In this document: in pieces, positions 44,670 to 55,990 of the stretch
Numbering within the stretch: the stretch's first letter is position 1
How the letters are laid out: the number at the start of each line of letters is the position of its first letter
DNA from: Misgurnus anguillicaudatus
Lineage: Eukaryota; Chordata; Actinopteri; Cypriniformes; Cobitidae
NCBI RefSeq assembly: GCF_027580225.2
Contig: NC_073356.2
Location: 744,001-808,000, forward strand
Direction of reading: 5' to 3'
Length of the DNA stretch: 64,000 bases
Made by a program: the position numbers and the translations under genes
Notes under the pieces: model-generated
The model's database searches: none
The model's input: only the letters and a program-made list of their open reading frames with translations
What the model was told of the DNA's origin: nothing

Positions 44670-45218
44670 TGTCTACACAACCGAAAGTGTGCTTTAACTA
44701 ATTCTGATGTAAACCAGTTATTTTGGTTATTTTGGTAATGTTATTCACTTTGTACTGCAAAGTTTTCTCATTGGTAAATAACATGAGATGTGACTGTCTG
44801 ATCTGTGCGTGTTCATGTGTTTTGAAAGAGGATGGCGATTTGAATGGAGGGATCGTGATTTCATTGCTAGTCGGCTAACGTTATCAATTTTCAAAATTTT
44901 ATGCCTCACCTTTGAGAGGAACTAGAGAGATTTCAGGTTCAGGACTATCTGTTCCGTACAAGACCTGAGTGTGCTGGGTCAATGACTAAACAATAGGCAA
45001 GGTCTGAAGACATTATTTCAGCCTTAATTAAATGCTGGGCTCTTAAGTATTTGTGTGTGAGGTATAGTAGATCCTTGATTCTGATAAAGGTAATTGAATG
45101 GGCTTGTAATATGAAGTAGATCCAACCCCCAAGGAGACACATTACAATGATTTATGTTTCCTGTTATTGCTCTAAAATTCTCTTGGCTCTATTCACATCA
45201 CAAGAAGGCGTGTGTTAA

Positions 45219-45464
45219 AGCAACACTATGTAGTTTTTTTACCTTTAAATAATGTCTCTAAAATTATTTCAGTGATAGAACAACTCTTAACTGGATGAAT
45301 TGTACTGTTGCTGCAACCTGAGCAGCCTCCTAGCTGCTACAAGCACACTCTGAAAGTGGCGGTGGAGGGTAGAGCACACAGTCCCGTCCCTCCCCCTGCC
45401 TGCAGAAGAGTGTCTGATACCAGGCACTATTGCGCTTTTCAACCACATGGGGGAAACTACATAG
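45219..45464. mobile_element. TTAA-type MITE truncated on the right by a SINE3 fragment
   Basis: Left TTAA at 45215-45218 and the end AGCAACACTATGTAG. Near 45450 the inverted counterpart GGGAAACTACATAG begins but stops exactly where the SINE3 fragment starts, so the outermost TIR and right TTAA are missing. Confidence 0.65.
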
Positions 45465-45540
45465 TCCCCGTCACTATACTGGGGTGTTAGGACCCACCCA
45501 GACCACAGGGTGAACACCCCCTGCTGGTATCACTAACACC
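45465..45540 (-). mobile_element. SINE3 body fragment
   Basis: 76 bp matching the body of the SINE3 copies at 3117-3193 and (inverted) 56605-56685, such as CACTATACTGGGGTGTTAGG. Neither the 5S head nor the tail is present. Confidence 0.8.
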
Positions 45541-45850
45541 ACTACTACACTCTTAAAAATTATGCTAAGGGATTTTTTTTAATAATCTTCTGTGTTATAG
45601 AAGGTATTTAAGGCCTTTTTAAAACATTGATCTCTGGCAAGAAGACACTTAAGAGCAGCAAGATACATACGTGTTTTAAGAAGTGGATGTTTGGCTTGAA
45701 TCCCAAAAAATACCCAAAATTAACCCCATGGGGTTGAGGTAATGAGAATCAAATTGTTAATAATGTTGAGGTAATCAGGGTGAAATTACTGGTAAAGCTG
45801 TGGTCAGAGTGAAATTAATACACAAAAGACAATTAAATTAGTAGTGGGTT

Positions 45851-46440
45851 TACAGTTTTTCTCAATCGATTTGGTACATTTCTTCAAACTCAGGCTCTCA
45901 AAACAAAATATTATGCAATTAAGTACATATGTAACTGCATTCATTGAATCAATTAATTTTTTTGATCATGCCTCTCAATTACTGGCCAAAGAAAATATTT
46001 TCATGACTCATGCATAGTGGGAATAATGCCTTGCTGTATTCCTTGCTGTATCCATCCTTGACATGCTTGTGCCCCAATATCTCCATAGGCCTCTTCCATC
46101 GCTTAAAGAAGACCTACTTGGCTGTAAGGGTTGTGATCATGTACTTTCCATCTCCAAGAGGAGAAGAATTTCTCTATTTAATTTAGGAAAGGAGAATATG
46201 GTGGAAGTAACACCATCCTGAAATGTGGGTGATTCTCAAACCACTCTCGCACTAGTGCTGAATGGTGGAATTGGACATTGTCCCAAACAACTACAAACGT
46301 CTGCCCCATTTGCTCCTGATCACCCTGTGGAAAGAGGATTTCATTACCCACAAATAGTGTGTGTCGAGAGGTTAAAACAGATTCATTTGATTCAATTTTA
46401 GATTATGGAATATGCAGAAAGAATAGAATTAGGCTGCAAG
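45851..46440 (-). pseudogene. IS630/Tc1-type transposase, C-terminal half with transposon end
   Basis: On the minus strand, about 46030-46360 encodes FVVVWDNVQFHHSALVREW with the second catalytic Asp. It is followed by LLPPYSPFLN and an E-containing stretch (IEKFFSSWRWKV), matching the D...E part of a DDE transposase. There is a stop inside PFLN*IE. At 45851-45900 lies the probable terminus, TACAGTTTTTCTCAATCG, which resembles the MITE end at 9440. The N-terminal half is at 53878-54632; between them about 7.3 kb of other elements intervene and about 100 residues of the middle are missing. Confidence 0.85.
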
Positions 46441-46564
46441 GTCTTGGCCCCGGTTGCATAAAGCACCTTAAGTTTTTCCTTAAGTATGACACTTAAGGGA
46501 TAAATTCCCATTTCCTACTGTAAGAGAATAATTTAAGGGTGTTGCATACAGTATAATCCCTTAA

Positions 46565-48140
46565 AGGACCATTTCACCTATAGGAACATTAATCTTTATA
46601 GAAAGTGGGTCATATTTGTAGTCAAAATGTAACATACATTTAGAATTTTGTGCCTATTTGACAGAGAAAAGACAGAACATGATTTTAGAGCACATTTGTA
46701 TGAAAAACTACAACTCCCACTATGCACCACAATGCACAGCAGCTCTTCAAGCCACTCCCGTTAATCGGAACAAGGCTCAGATATGATATTGTGTACATAA
46801 ATGCCATGTTAGTAAAACAAAGAAAATAGCCACCACCACTGTGTCTGACAGACACCAATCCTGACTTACTTTTAAACGTGATATTACATTGTGTTACCCA
46901 CAATAACACTCTGGTCTGGTGTGTAGCAAAGTCTTATTCAAACAGTAACGTGTGGTTTCAAATGTCTTTTCAAGTACTTAAAAAAGGGTATGCATTTTAA
47001 ATGTTTATTTAGTTTTACCAATTTTCTTTTTGTCTCTTGGTTACTGTAATTACATCCGTGTTATATCGCCCTCACTGCTCTCAAAGACATATAAAACACT
47101 GCTCAGATATCCTATTGTGTACATAAATGCCACCTTAGTATAATAAAGAAAATAGAAACACTCACTTTAGTCAGACGTCCGTTTATCCCTGCATCCTCCA
47201 CACAAACGCTTCCCCTGCACAATATCTCCACTGTGCTCGTAAGCCGAAACACGTCTTTGAAATAAGCACGCGCTCAGAAACATTCACAAAACAAACTTTA
47301 TATCCTTATCTGATGGAAAAATGTTAAACCGAAAGCACACAGCGTGAGTCTGTCCAAGCTCATATACTCCGCAGCGCGTCTGCTCGTAAGCCGAAACACG
47401 TCTGTGAAATAAACACGTCCAAACACACGCAAAGTTGCTCTCTTGCCTAGAAACCTTCAACAAACAAACGTCCATATCCTTATCTGATACAGAAATGTTA
47501 TAAAGCAAGCACACAGCGAGAGTTCAGGCAGTAGTCTGTCCAAGCTTCTCTACGCAGCAGAGGCCGATGGTTGCGGCATCTTCCCCGGGCTTCTCTTCTC
47601 TCCTCGAGCTTCTGTTCCTCCATCTGCCGGAGATCTTTGCTGTATTGTGGCTCATAAAGGTGCAATGAACAGCGAATTATAGCATCACGCTTGTTAAATC
47701 ACCCTATTCAATATAATATTGATTCACTTCCACTGTTATTGTAACACGAAGTCTGGCTCGCTCACAACTTCTGTTTAGCTTAGCTTAGCACAAAGATGGC
47801 GGCTGATCGTTTTTTTTCCATCTGTGTTCGTATATTTTCGTAAGTCCCACCCACTGATCTGTAATAGGTCTGTAGTGTGAGTGGGTCCCACCCATAGCCC
47901 CCACCTTGGAAAAATGAGCAATGAGTGTCTGTAGTCTTTCACACTCAACAGAGATACAGGATTTCCTTCTTTCAATGACGCAAAATGACGATTTTTACAT
48001 AATTGAAAGAAGGAAGTGCCTCACTGAAATCAGTATTTCTCTCGTCTCAGGAGAAACTGAGGGAATGATGCACAACCATTCAAAAACATGACTGGGGTTC
48101 TAACTATACAAAGCTTAATGCAAATGGGTGAAGTTTCCCT
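46565..48140. mobile_element. Complete TTAA-flanked DNA element (T2/Kolobok-type), 1,576 bp
   Basis: The ends AGGACCATTTCACC and (inverted) AGGGAAACTTCACCC pair as TIRs, with TTAA at 46561-46564 and 48141-48144. It is the reference copy for 1-1152 and 31530-32070. The interior has repeated pieces, such as CGTAAGCCGAAACACGTCT at 47238 and 47384. No transposase frame is seen; it is non-autonomous. Confidence 0.9.
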
Positions 48141-48618
48141 TTAAATGGTTCTCTTAGGTAAGGATAATCGTTAAATGTTTCACGACAGGGACCCAGGTTT
48201 GTTGTTATACTATTGTTGCCATGGAGATGCAACAGAAAAAACTTTTTTTTGCAACACCCTTAAGTTTAAATGAAGCATAAGGGTGAACTTAAAGGCGCTC
48301 TATGCATTTTCTGCGTTTTTGTCAAACAGCGACCCCTAGAGTTGCTGGAGAATACTTGCAACTGTCGTAATTTCCCACTCTTTTCTAGTACATTTCTAGT
48401 ACACCTCCGAAGATAATGACCAGGTAATTGTAGCCTTTTTTTGTCTATACCGGTTATAATTTCTCAAGTCTGATTCGAACTACGGACCAGTGACCTTCAA
48501 AAGACCAGGTTCACCCAAAGAGGGAAAGGTTGCAGCACAGTGAATGACTCAGACACAGTATTTGAGGTAAGAGAGAACAAATATATATGTATATTTGTAA
48601 AACACAAATAAACGAATG

Positions 48619-51076
48619 TGTCACGAGTGACTATCGGGGCGGAACTGAAAGTTGGGAAGAATGGTTCCGCCCGGACCAATGTATGCAAACACCGACACTT
48701 CCGGGTTGCCCTGGGCGACGAAATCAGCAGAAACCAGCGACAGGTGAGAGCGTCGGCGTGGCGAATGGTGATTGGAAGATTTGGAGGAAGAGGAGGCTTA
48801 TAAGGAGCATGTGAAACGTGAGTTAGTGGCAGTTGTTTTCCCCCGTTGTTGACGGTGTTTGTAGCGGGCGTGGTGGCAAGTGGCAGTGAAGTGGACGAAG
48901 AGGAGGTGGAGAAAGAGCGGACCTGTTAGAGGAGACACAAACAGAAGGATCGATTATGGAATCAGGTTTAAATAACCATACATCTGGTAAGTGATATATG
49001 CTCACGTAAAAGTAATTATCTGTATTGAAGACGGACACGAAGGGCGGTCTTTAAAGGAGAGTGTGCACAGCAGGTGATTTCTTCGTATAACGCTGGAGTA
49101 GAGAGAGGACAACCCCAAAGGGGAAAAACCATCATAACCGATCCGTGAGTACAAATACCTCTTGTACTGTAATAAAAGCTTGGAGATATGAACAGTCATT
49201 GATGTGTGAGAAGTGTGTAGGCACGCAGTGGCCCTACCGTGGAATCTGAAGCCGGTGGGTGAGCCAGAAGGATTGGAGGATACCCAGAGTGTAGTGCGGG
49301 GGCCTGCGTCATCCGTCCAGAGCGCCCGCGGCCGCAAGTGGAAACATCAGTTCCTCAAGTGAAGTGAACTGACCGGTGTGGAGGTATGAGCCTTAATTTT
49401 CACTAATAGAAGTGTGGAGTGCCGTGTGTGAAGAGTGCATTATTGACGTGTGCGCACTTGAAGCATTTGCAGTGCTGTGCTGTGTCCTTGTCGCTCATAC
49501 CGCCCCTAGGAAATACCCGTGTTGCTGTGAGGCACACTGTGGAGCCGCTGGGACGTGCTTACCATCAAGAACGAAATTGTTACTTTCCCCTGCCAACGCG
49601 TCTGGAACCTGTGTGCTGTGAAAAGGACCCTAGTAGGGAGACCGAAGCCGTGTGGAGATACCTGCTGCCGTGGTGTGCAACCCGCACTGAGAGAGTAAGT
49701 CTAGCCACCTGTTCCATTCAGCGCAGGCATTGGGCGTTGACCCTGAGAGCGAGCGGAGGCGCCTGGCCTGTGACAGACTTCACCCCCATCCTACCGGTTT
49801 CTCGCCGTGGGCCACGGCCAGGTGATGTACATCCTTTCTATTTCACCTAAGTTGTAACACTGCTGTGCTGTGTCTAGAGTAAGGAGAGCAAGAGTAAAGT
49901 TAAAAGTCATACTTACCTGAAGAACCTGTGGAGTAAAAGCCTAAAATCCGGGTATACGTACCTGTATGGTCCTGCTGCCACGATTGAGACGTCATCAAGT
50001 GACGAAGGTGGAGCTATGCTTCCCTAGGCCGCCTTGTCTTGTTGAGCCACTTAGAGTCCACTTTTGAGAGCCACACGCACCCAAGGGGCCCTGGAATCAC
50101 CAAAGTTGAACGTCAGTAGAGCATAGAGCTGAGAGCCATCTGTATGTGAAACTGTTTTGTCGTTGCAGCATTGTACGCCACTGAACCCCAGAGCCACTAG
50201 AGAGCTGAGCTGTGAGTACGGAGAAAAATACTTACCTGAAGAAACGTACCTGTCTCGTCGACTGCCCAGCCCCTTAGGGCGAGTTAAAGTTACCTTACCT
50301 GAGTGTCCCGTAGATCCCGCCTTGTACACCGAGTAGAACCCCGTCCACCTGGCACATTCTCCGGCCCAGGCTAGTGACGCCCTCGAGGTAAACTATCGGG
50401 TAAAGTAGAGTGGTGGTCACTAAACCTTTCTGTTTCTCCAGCTCCGTAGGCCAATGAGAGGCCGTAGTGCACAGTGAGATCTCCCTGCTAACCTGTTTCT
50501 TGTATATCTGTGACCGCAGTTCGTTCCCTGGCCCAGGGGAGTACGCCGGCCGGCCGTGGACGGAGGAGAGCGTCTCGGGGTTCTGCAGAAAAGAAATCAA
50601 AGAGAAGGAGGGTTAGTTCATGGACGCAGAGAGAGACAAGCCTATACTTACCTGTATCCCGACGGAAGGACATTGGAGTCAGCCGCAGGGTGACCACTGA
50701 AAAACTGCACAGGCAGCTGTCATAATATCCCCGCACAGTAATTCTAAAGTCTGTTTGATCTGCCTCCAGGAGCCAGGGAGCGCGCCACGGATAGTAGGAC
50801 CCAAGGGAGGAACTCCGCCCCTCACGGCCCCTCTCCCCTTCCGGTGCTCAGGAGTGCCGGGTCGGCATCTAGCCCCTGCCCCTGTAGATCTGTTGAAGAT
50901 CCAGGAGAGACTTTTTAATATTTCCCTTTGCCCAGAGCATTTTAATTAACTTAAATAAAATTTGTTTTAACTTACTTACCTGTGTTCGTCTTATTGGTCA
51001 TTGGGGTGCTTTTGGGGACCTCCTCGAGGTGGAACGCGCCGAAGGGGCATTTACTAGCCCGCTCCGGCCGGTAACA
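48619..51076 (+). mobile_element. Very long solo LTR (2,458 bp), TSD AATG
   Basis: It begins TGTCACGAG and ends CCGGTAACA; AATG lies at 48615-48618 and 51077-51080. TATAAGG at 48799 would place transcription start near 48830. AATAAA at 50955 is about 120 bp before the 3' end, so the orientation is + and the R region would be about 2.1 kb. It is much richer in G+C than the flanks. It holds no gag or pol, and frames such as 49419-49850 have no family signature. Perfect complements of the splice-donor consensus (ACTTACCTG) occur at 49911, 50230, 50646 and 50975. The retroelement family is unidentified. Confidence 0.7.
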
Positions 51077-51834
51077 AATGTAAAATAAATAAATAATGAA
51101 ATTTAACAATATACACTCAGGTTGAATATATGTTGAATACATTCTTCAAAATACACCCAAATTACTTCTCTTTAGAAAAGAGAACGTAAGATTTCAAAGT
51201 CCAGTCCAAACCTTTAGTCCTTAGTGAAAATCAGTTCCTTTTTTTTCCAGTTTTCTTAAACAAAGGAAAAGTGATGGTGTGCAATGCTTATCCTACCAGT
51301 TAATGATGATGAAGGATGAATAAGTTCAAGGTTGATTTTTTTCTTCTTTCAGAAAAGAAAAGGTTTCATATCATGGGCAGGCTCGCCAGCTCAACCCCAC
51401 CGTTGAACAAACAAGAGTTGAACAAATCCACAACTAGAGGAAAATCCCTGTCCCGTCCAGGTCACACAATCAGATCAGAAGCACACCAAGCAGCTGAACA
51501 TCAACACAGCTCATCCAGAAGTAACAATGGAATAAAAAAAACCTGGCCTTGATAACAAGACCAAACAAAAATCATTAATATGTGATACACATACTATTAT
51601 ATTCAGTTTCAATACATTTCAAATAAACCAGTTTCACTTTTACATGTCTCTGCCACTTATGTATCCTTGCATTCATTCAATAACATCACCATTTATGTTC
51701 AAATGCAATTTAACACCATATTTGTTATTCAATGCATATTAACATATTCAAACATACACATAATCTCTCTACATTTTAGTGTATTTTCCACATATAAACA
51801 CATTTAACATAACTTTAAACCATTTTATAACAAA

Positions 51835-51835
51835 T

Positions 51836-51883
<48 letters not shown>
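51835..51883. repeat. (CA)n(TA)n microsatellite
   Basis: About seven CA units run into about 14 TA units. A compound dinucleotide microsatellite, likely length-polymorphic. Confidence 0.95.
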
Positions 51884-51886
<3 letters not shown>

Positions 51887-53298
51887 AAACTCAATATATA
51901 TATAAAACTCAATAACTCACCAAGAAAAATAACACGTGTGCACATCTGAAGAACCAGGAAATTTCCAGATGACACACTTTTGAAGATGTCACACTTCAAA
52001 AATACTCTTTGCCTCCCTCTCTCAGCCTTTCGTTAAAAAATCACATATTTACTATTTTATGTTAGCATTTTACCATCGCTAAAATAACGTCATCACATTA
52101 ATCCAACAAGCTCACGAAACCATGCGTCATTACAAGGTTTACACGGTGCTCATTTCTCTATAAATCAACATATTATCACAGATTCAAGTACTTTTTAGTC
52201 TTAAATACCTGAGTTTAGGGCATAAAAATCCCTGGATTAACAATAGCATCCGCTAATGTCTCAGACTCACGGAGTGAAAAGGGAAGAGTTTCACGTGCTC
52301 TCTGCGGTTCAGGAACACCAAAGGAAACGGAAGTAGCATGACGTAACTCTGGGGTCGAGATTCAATTCGCTCTTAACCAGGTATGACCGTGTTATTGGAC
52401 AAACTAATATCCACAATATTTTTTATATTTCTAAATTTTATATAGACATTATATTAACTGGGATAATTAAGTGGGATTTTTAACTGTCTGTAGTTTTCTC
52501 TTCAGTTTTAATTGTTTTTTCTGCGTCTATCCTCTGGTAACCTGGGTTACATAATGTTTCACAATTTCATACAAATATTAGGCTACTGCATAGTCTACTA
52601 AACTACAGATGATGGTAATAGGATAATAAGAAGTTTATTCCAAGTGTAGAGTATGCCTATAATAATAAAGTAGCCTACCGCGTTTGCTGGCTTATAACGT
52701 TTTTACATGATTGCAGCTAAATCACAAGTAAACAATGTATAGTCTATTGTATAGTCTATGTCTACTGTATAATTTAATTTGTGTTCTTTTATTGTAATGT
52801 AAAGATTACAAAATGCCATGACAAAGTGAATTGTGTATGTTGCATTATTTCATAACATTGGTCGTTATAATTTCACTATACATGATTATTGTTATTTATC
52901 ATAATAGTTTGCAAATTGTGCATGTTTACATTATTTACAACCTCTAGGCTTATTTATGTCCTGATAATTATGTGAGATATTGACAACTGTTGTCATGATA
53001 ATCGCATGACATACTACAAGCAAGCGCAACAACATACAACATAGACCGCAAACAAGTTTACAAATAAGAGATTTTCTTACTAGTCCATCAACAAGATTGC
53101 CAGATCAGCATCCCTGTTGCATCTAGTGCTGTCTTTTAGCTCACGCCAACGAGTAAAAACCTGACCGAGTGGGACTCTTGTCCGGTTCTTAGCGTGACCA
53201 GATTCTCTTTTCCTGTTTCTACTCTCTTCCGAACACGCTTTCTTAACTTTTAAATCGTTTAGCCTCACGTCTCAAATTCACGCGTGCAGTTCGTTTTA

Positions 53299-53438
53299 TA
53301 GGCTTGATCAACATCATGTGGCGTTGCAAGAACCGACAGCCGGATGATGTCAAAGTGCTGTCTCGTATCATTCTCGCGGTATTTTGACGTCATCCGGTGG
53401 TCGGTTCTAGCAGCGCCGCACGAAGTCGAACAAGCCTA
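53299..53438. mobile_element. MITE with AGGCTTG ends, copy B
   Basis: TAGGCTTGATCAAC at the left and GTCGAACAAGCCTA at the right are inverted. The interior GACGTCATCCGG and GCGCCGCACGAAGTCGAA match copy A at 42571-42722. Confidence 0.7.
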
Positions 53439-53732
53439 ACGTGTGTGATGTCATTGCCATAAAGCAAGTCGTGATTCTCGCGAGATTTGTCAGGGGCGGT
53501 TCTCTCAAGCTTGCATTGCTGGTTTTGCTAGCGGCGTCCTCCCAGAGATTTAACAGGACAATGATTCGCCCTACTATGACTTTGTTTACCACCGAAATAA
53601 CTTTGAAGCTGTTATATTAAGGTAAAATAACTGCATAGTGTGTCTTTAAGGGAAAATTACACCTAAGGTGCTTTATGCAACCGGGCCCTGTTGCTTTATA
53701 CTGTAGCATATTCAGGGCGTGCATCATGTTTT

Positions 53733-53877
53733 TGAAAAGTAATTAGTAAAGTAACTAGTAAAGTAACTAATTTCTTTTGAAAATAAGTAATCAGTAAAGT
53801 AACAGGATTACTTTCTTATGGAAGTAATCAGTTCTCAGTAACTAATTACTATTTCCAAGTAACTTGACCAACACTGG
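53733..53877. mobile_element. hAT-like end fragment rich in AGTAACTAGTAA
   Basis: The right end reads CTTGACCAACACTG (53864-53877), i.e. CAGTGTTGGTCAAG on the minus strand. It is preceded by repeated AGTAACTA/AGTAAAGTAAC. The opposite end is missing. It abuts the transposase exon starting just downstream. Confidence 0.55.
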
Positions 53878-54640
53878 TGATGATTGAAGCCTGCTTCATC
53901 AATATACAGGAACTCATAATGAGTTGCACTGCTATCCAACTCCAAGATTCTAAAGTTAAAAAAGAACACAAGGTACAATACAGTAAGTTAGTGTTTTACA
54001 GTAATGGCATTGATTGCAGTCAATACTACTATGAAACTGTTGCTGAAGTTTGAGTTTGAAACAACAGTATACACAGATATGCTTAAATCTTTTCACGTAC
54101 AGTAGCATGGAATAAATATATCTTTGTTTTGACAGTAAAAGTGCAGTAATTGCATGTACTTGAACAAACTAGAATTGCAACTCCTTCACTCTAACGAAGT
54201 TCCTCTTAAAGGGCACTTTGTATACTTGCTTCATTCGGATTGCATTTCTCCTTAGAACACGATCAATTGTGGAGAAACTGCATTGGTGGATATTGTGGAA
54301 CAATTGATTGTCCTGTGTTATTCTTTGCTCAATCTCTTTGAGGTGGAGGGTGTTGTTCTGGACCACCATGTCAACAATGGCATGCTCTTGTTTAATTGAA
54401 AGATGTCTTGTTCCACCTGAATGTTCTCTAACTTTAAATCTTGAAAATGTTTGGACAAGCAGGAACATTTACTGTAGAAATCTGGACCTATGTCAAACAA
54501 GACTACATGGAATCTCATTGTAGAAGTAGAATGATATAGTTACTTACCGGTTTTCCCTCTGGAATGTGCGGATAATTGAAGCCACTGTGGATCTGTTTAT
54601 ATTGGGCTGAAATCTCTGCCCAGCTTATCTCAATGAGAGA
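53878..54640 (-). pseudogene. IS630/Tc1-type transposase, N-terminal half with introns
   Basis: Read on the minus strand, a helix-turn-helix part gives AGQRFQPNINRSTVASIIRT and FQRENR (54555-54630), preceded by an in-frame stop. It ends at a donor GTAAGTAAC (about 54546-54554). After an intron of about 80 bp the next exon (54169-54468) gives HSGGTRHLSIKQEHAIVDMV and RNAIRMKQVYKVPFKRN. A further acceptor (a pyrimidine run then TTTAG near 53960) leads to LELDSSATHYEFLYIDEAGFN with the first catalytic Asp (53880-53950). The gene stops there at the insertion stack; the rest is at 45851-46440. It would bind TIRs and cut and paste the element. Confidence 0.83.
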
Positions 54641-54644
54641 CCAT

Positions 54645-55614
54645 AACCCCATTCACACAGACCTTTGGTCCCAGAAAATACCCGCAAAATTGCCAGACAA
54701 GCCTCTGTGTGAACACAAACTCGTCCCGTTAATCTTCTGGGATCGTTGCCGGAAAGAGGACCTAGTCAGATACACGGATAACCGTCTGGGTGAACAAGAA
54801 GCCGAAAGAATGCCGTAATGGGCGTGTAGTAGTGAGGACGTGCGCATCATTACAACAAAAGTTATGGTTCAGCTCCTTAAAACGAGAGATAACATGCATA
54901 TAAACATTCACCATGAGAAATGTTGCAAACTATATTGACGCAGTTATCAGGAAATGATAAAGGAGACGCATAAACAATGGCGCACGTGCCGTAGTGTGGA
55001 CGCGCGTGTCATGGCAAGATGAAGTTGGTTCAACTCTTTAAAATGAGGGATTTACATCATTCAAGAATGAGAAATGTCAGCAAACTGGACTGAAGCAGAT
55101 ATCAGGTAAGTTAGCTCGTTACTTACTACGTTGAAACGGAGATCATTCAGCAGCATAAAAGAATGTCGCGTCACATGCTCATTTGAGCTATAATAAACGA
55201 AAATACCCGCACGTCATCCCAACAAGATATATTGTTCAGCTCCTCAAAATGCGAGTTTTAAATGCATATAAACAATCACGATGAGAAATGTCTGAAAACT
55301 GAATTAAAGCAGAGATCAGGGAGCTTGTCAAATATCCACTCAGAAGCTGAGATCATTCACCAGCATTAGAACGGCGCGTCACGCGCTCCTTTATAATCTT
55401 ATCATAAACAAAAATGCACGCGAGTGGTTCTTGGAGAGAGAAATAATATATAATATGCAAACTTCAGACACTGCGTAGAAGAGAGGGCGGGACTTTCAAT
55501 AGTTCACGTGTCTTTCCAGGACCATCAGATGCCGGGTAATCATGGCAGTGTGAATGAACAAAAAATCCCGGATGCCTTTCCCGTGTATTTTACGGAATGT
55601 CTGTGTGAAAAGGG
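54645..55614. mobile_element. TIR element CCCATTCACACAGAC with three internal tandem units
   Basis: The left end ACCCCATTCACACAGAC and the right end (inverted) AGCCCTTTTCACACAGAC pair. Near 54867, 55028 and 55233 the motif GTTCAGCTCCTTAAAA (or near variants) starts units that continue with CATATAAACA and GATGAGAAATGT (or variants). Spacings are about 161 and 205 bp. No transposase frame. It borders the start of the transposase exon 1. Confidence 0.68.
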
Positions 55615-55619
55615 CTCTT

Positions 55620-55990
55620 GACTTATATACCCTACCTCTCCTCCCTCCTTTTACACCTTGCGTCTGTCTTACTTTGCCTTCCTCTTCCTCTCTGTCCATC
55701 TATTCTTATATTTACTACTCTTTCTCTTTCCAGTATACCATTCTATCTATCTCTTCTCCCTCTACTCCTCTTTCTTCTCCTCTTCCTACATCCTAAGCTC
55801 TTCCTTCTCTTCTCCTACATTTTCAGCTGTTCTTGGTCTTTCTCCATCTCCTGTTCCTCTTCTTCTCTCTCTACACCCTGTCCACCACCTCTCACTTTTA
55901 CACCTCTTCCTTTTCAACTGCTCATTCTTCTTCTTTTTATTGTCTTTTCCCCTCATTCATCTTCTTCATTGCTATCACGGTTTTCACAGT
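55620..55990. repeat. Pyrimidine-rich tract (~370 bp)
   Basis: The plus strand is dominated by CT-rich runs such as CCTCTTCCTCTCTGTCC and CTCCTCTTTCTTCTCCTC. Overlapping open frames in all three plus frames arise from low complexity and are not genes. Confidence 0.85.

Larger units (their letters stand above)
48293..53645. mobile_element. TTAA-flanked element AGGCGCTCTATGCA with solo LTR inside
   Basis: The ends AGGCGCTCTATGCA and (inverted) AGACACACTATGCA are imperfect TIRs. TTAA lies at 48289-48292 and 53646-53649. Inside are the 2,458-bp solo LTR (48619-51076), a microsatellite and a MITE (53299-53438). The remaining 2.9 kb has no recognisable transposase; a short minus-strand frame at 53080-53268 is unassigned. 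Confidence 0.72.
46446..53688. mobile_element. TIR element GGCCCCGGTTGCATAAAG, now swollen by nested insertions
   Basis: Left end GGCCCCGGTTGCATAAAGCA and right end (inverted) GGGCCCGGTTGCATAAAGCA. Its own sequence is 46446-46564, 48141-48292 and 53646-53688, about 310 bp, so the original was a MITE. The 46565-48140 and 48293-53645 TTAA elements entered it. No clear TSD was found. It interrupts the transposase gene of the IS630-type element. Confidence 0.8.

Noticed and set aside
49419..49850. 143-codon frame in a GC-rich area
   Set aside because: GC-richness produces overlapping frames on both strands here; the region is inside the long solo LTR and has no retroviral or host motif.
46446..53688. 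An 8-bp or 3-bp target duplication for the GGCCCCGG-ended element
   Set aside because: The flanks (AAGGTCTT and TGTTGCTT) do not match convincingly, so no superfamily was assigned.
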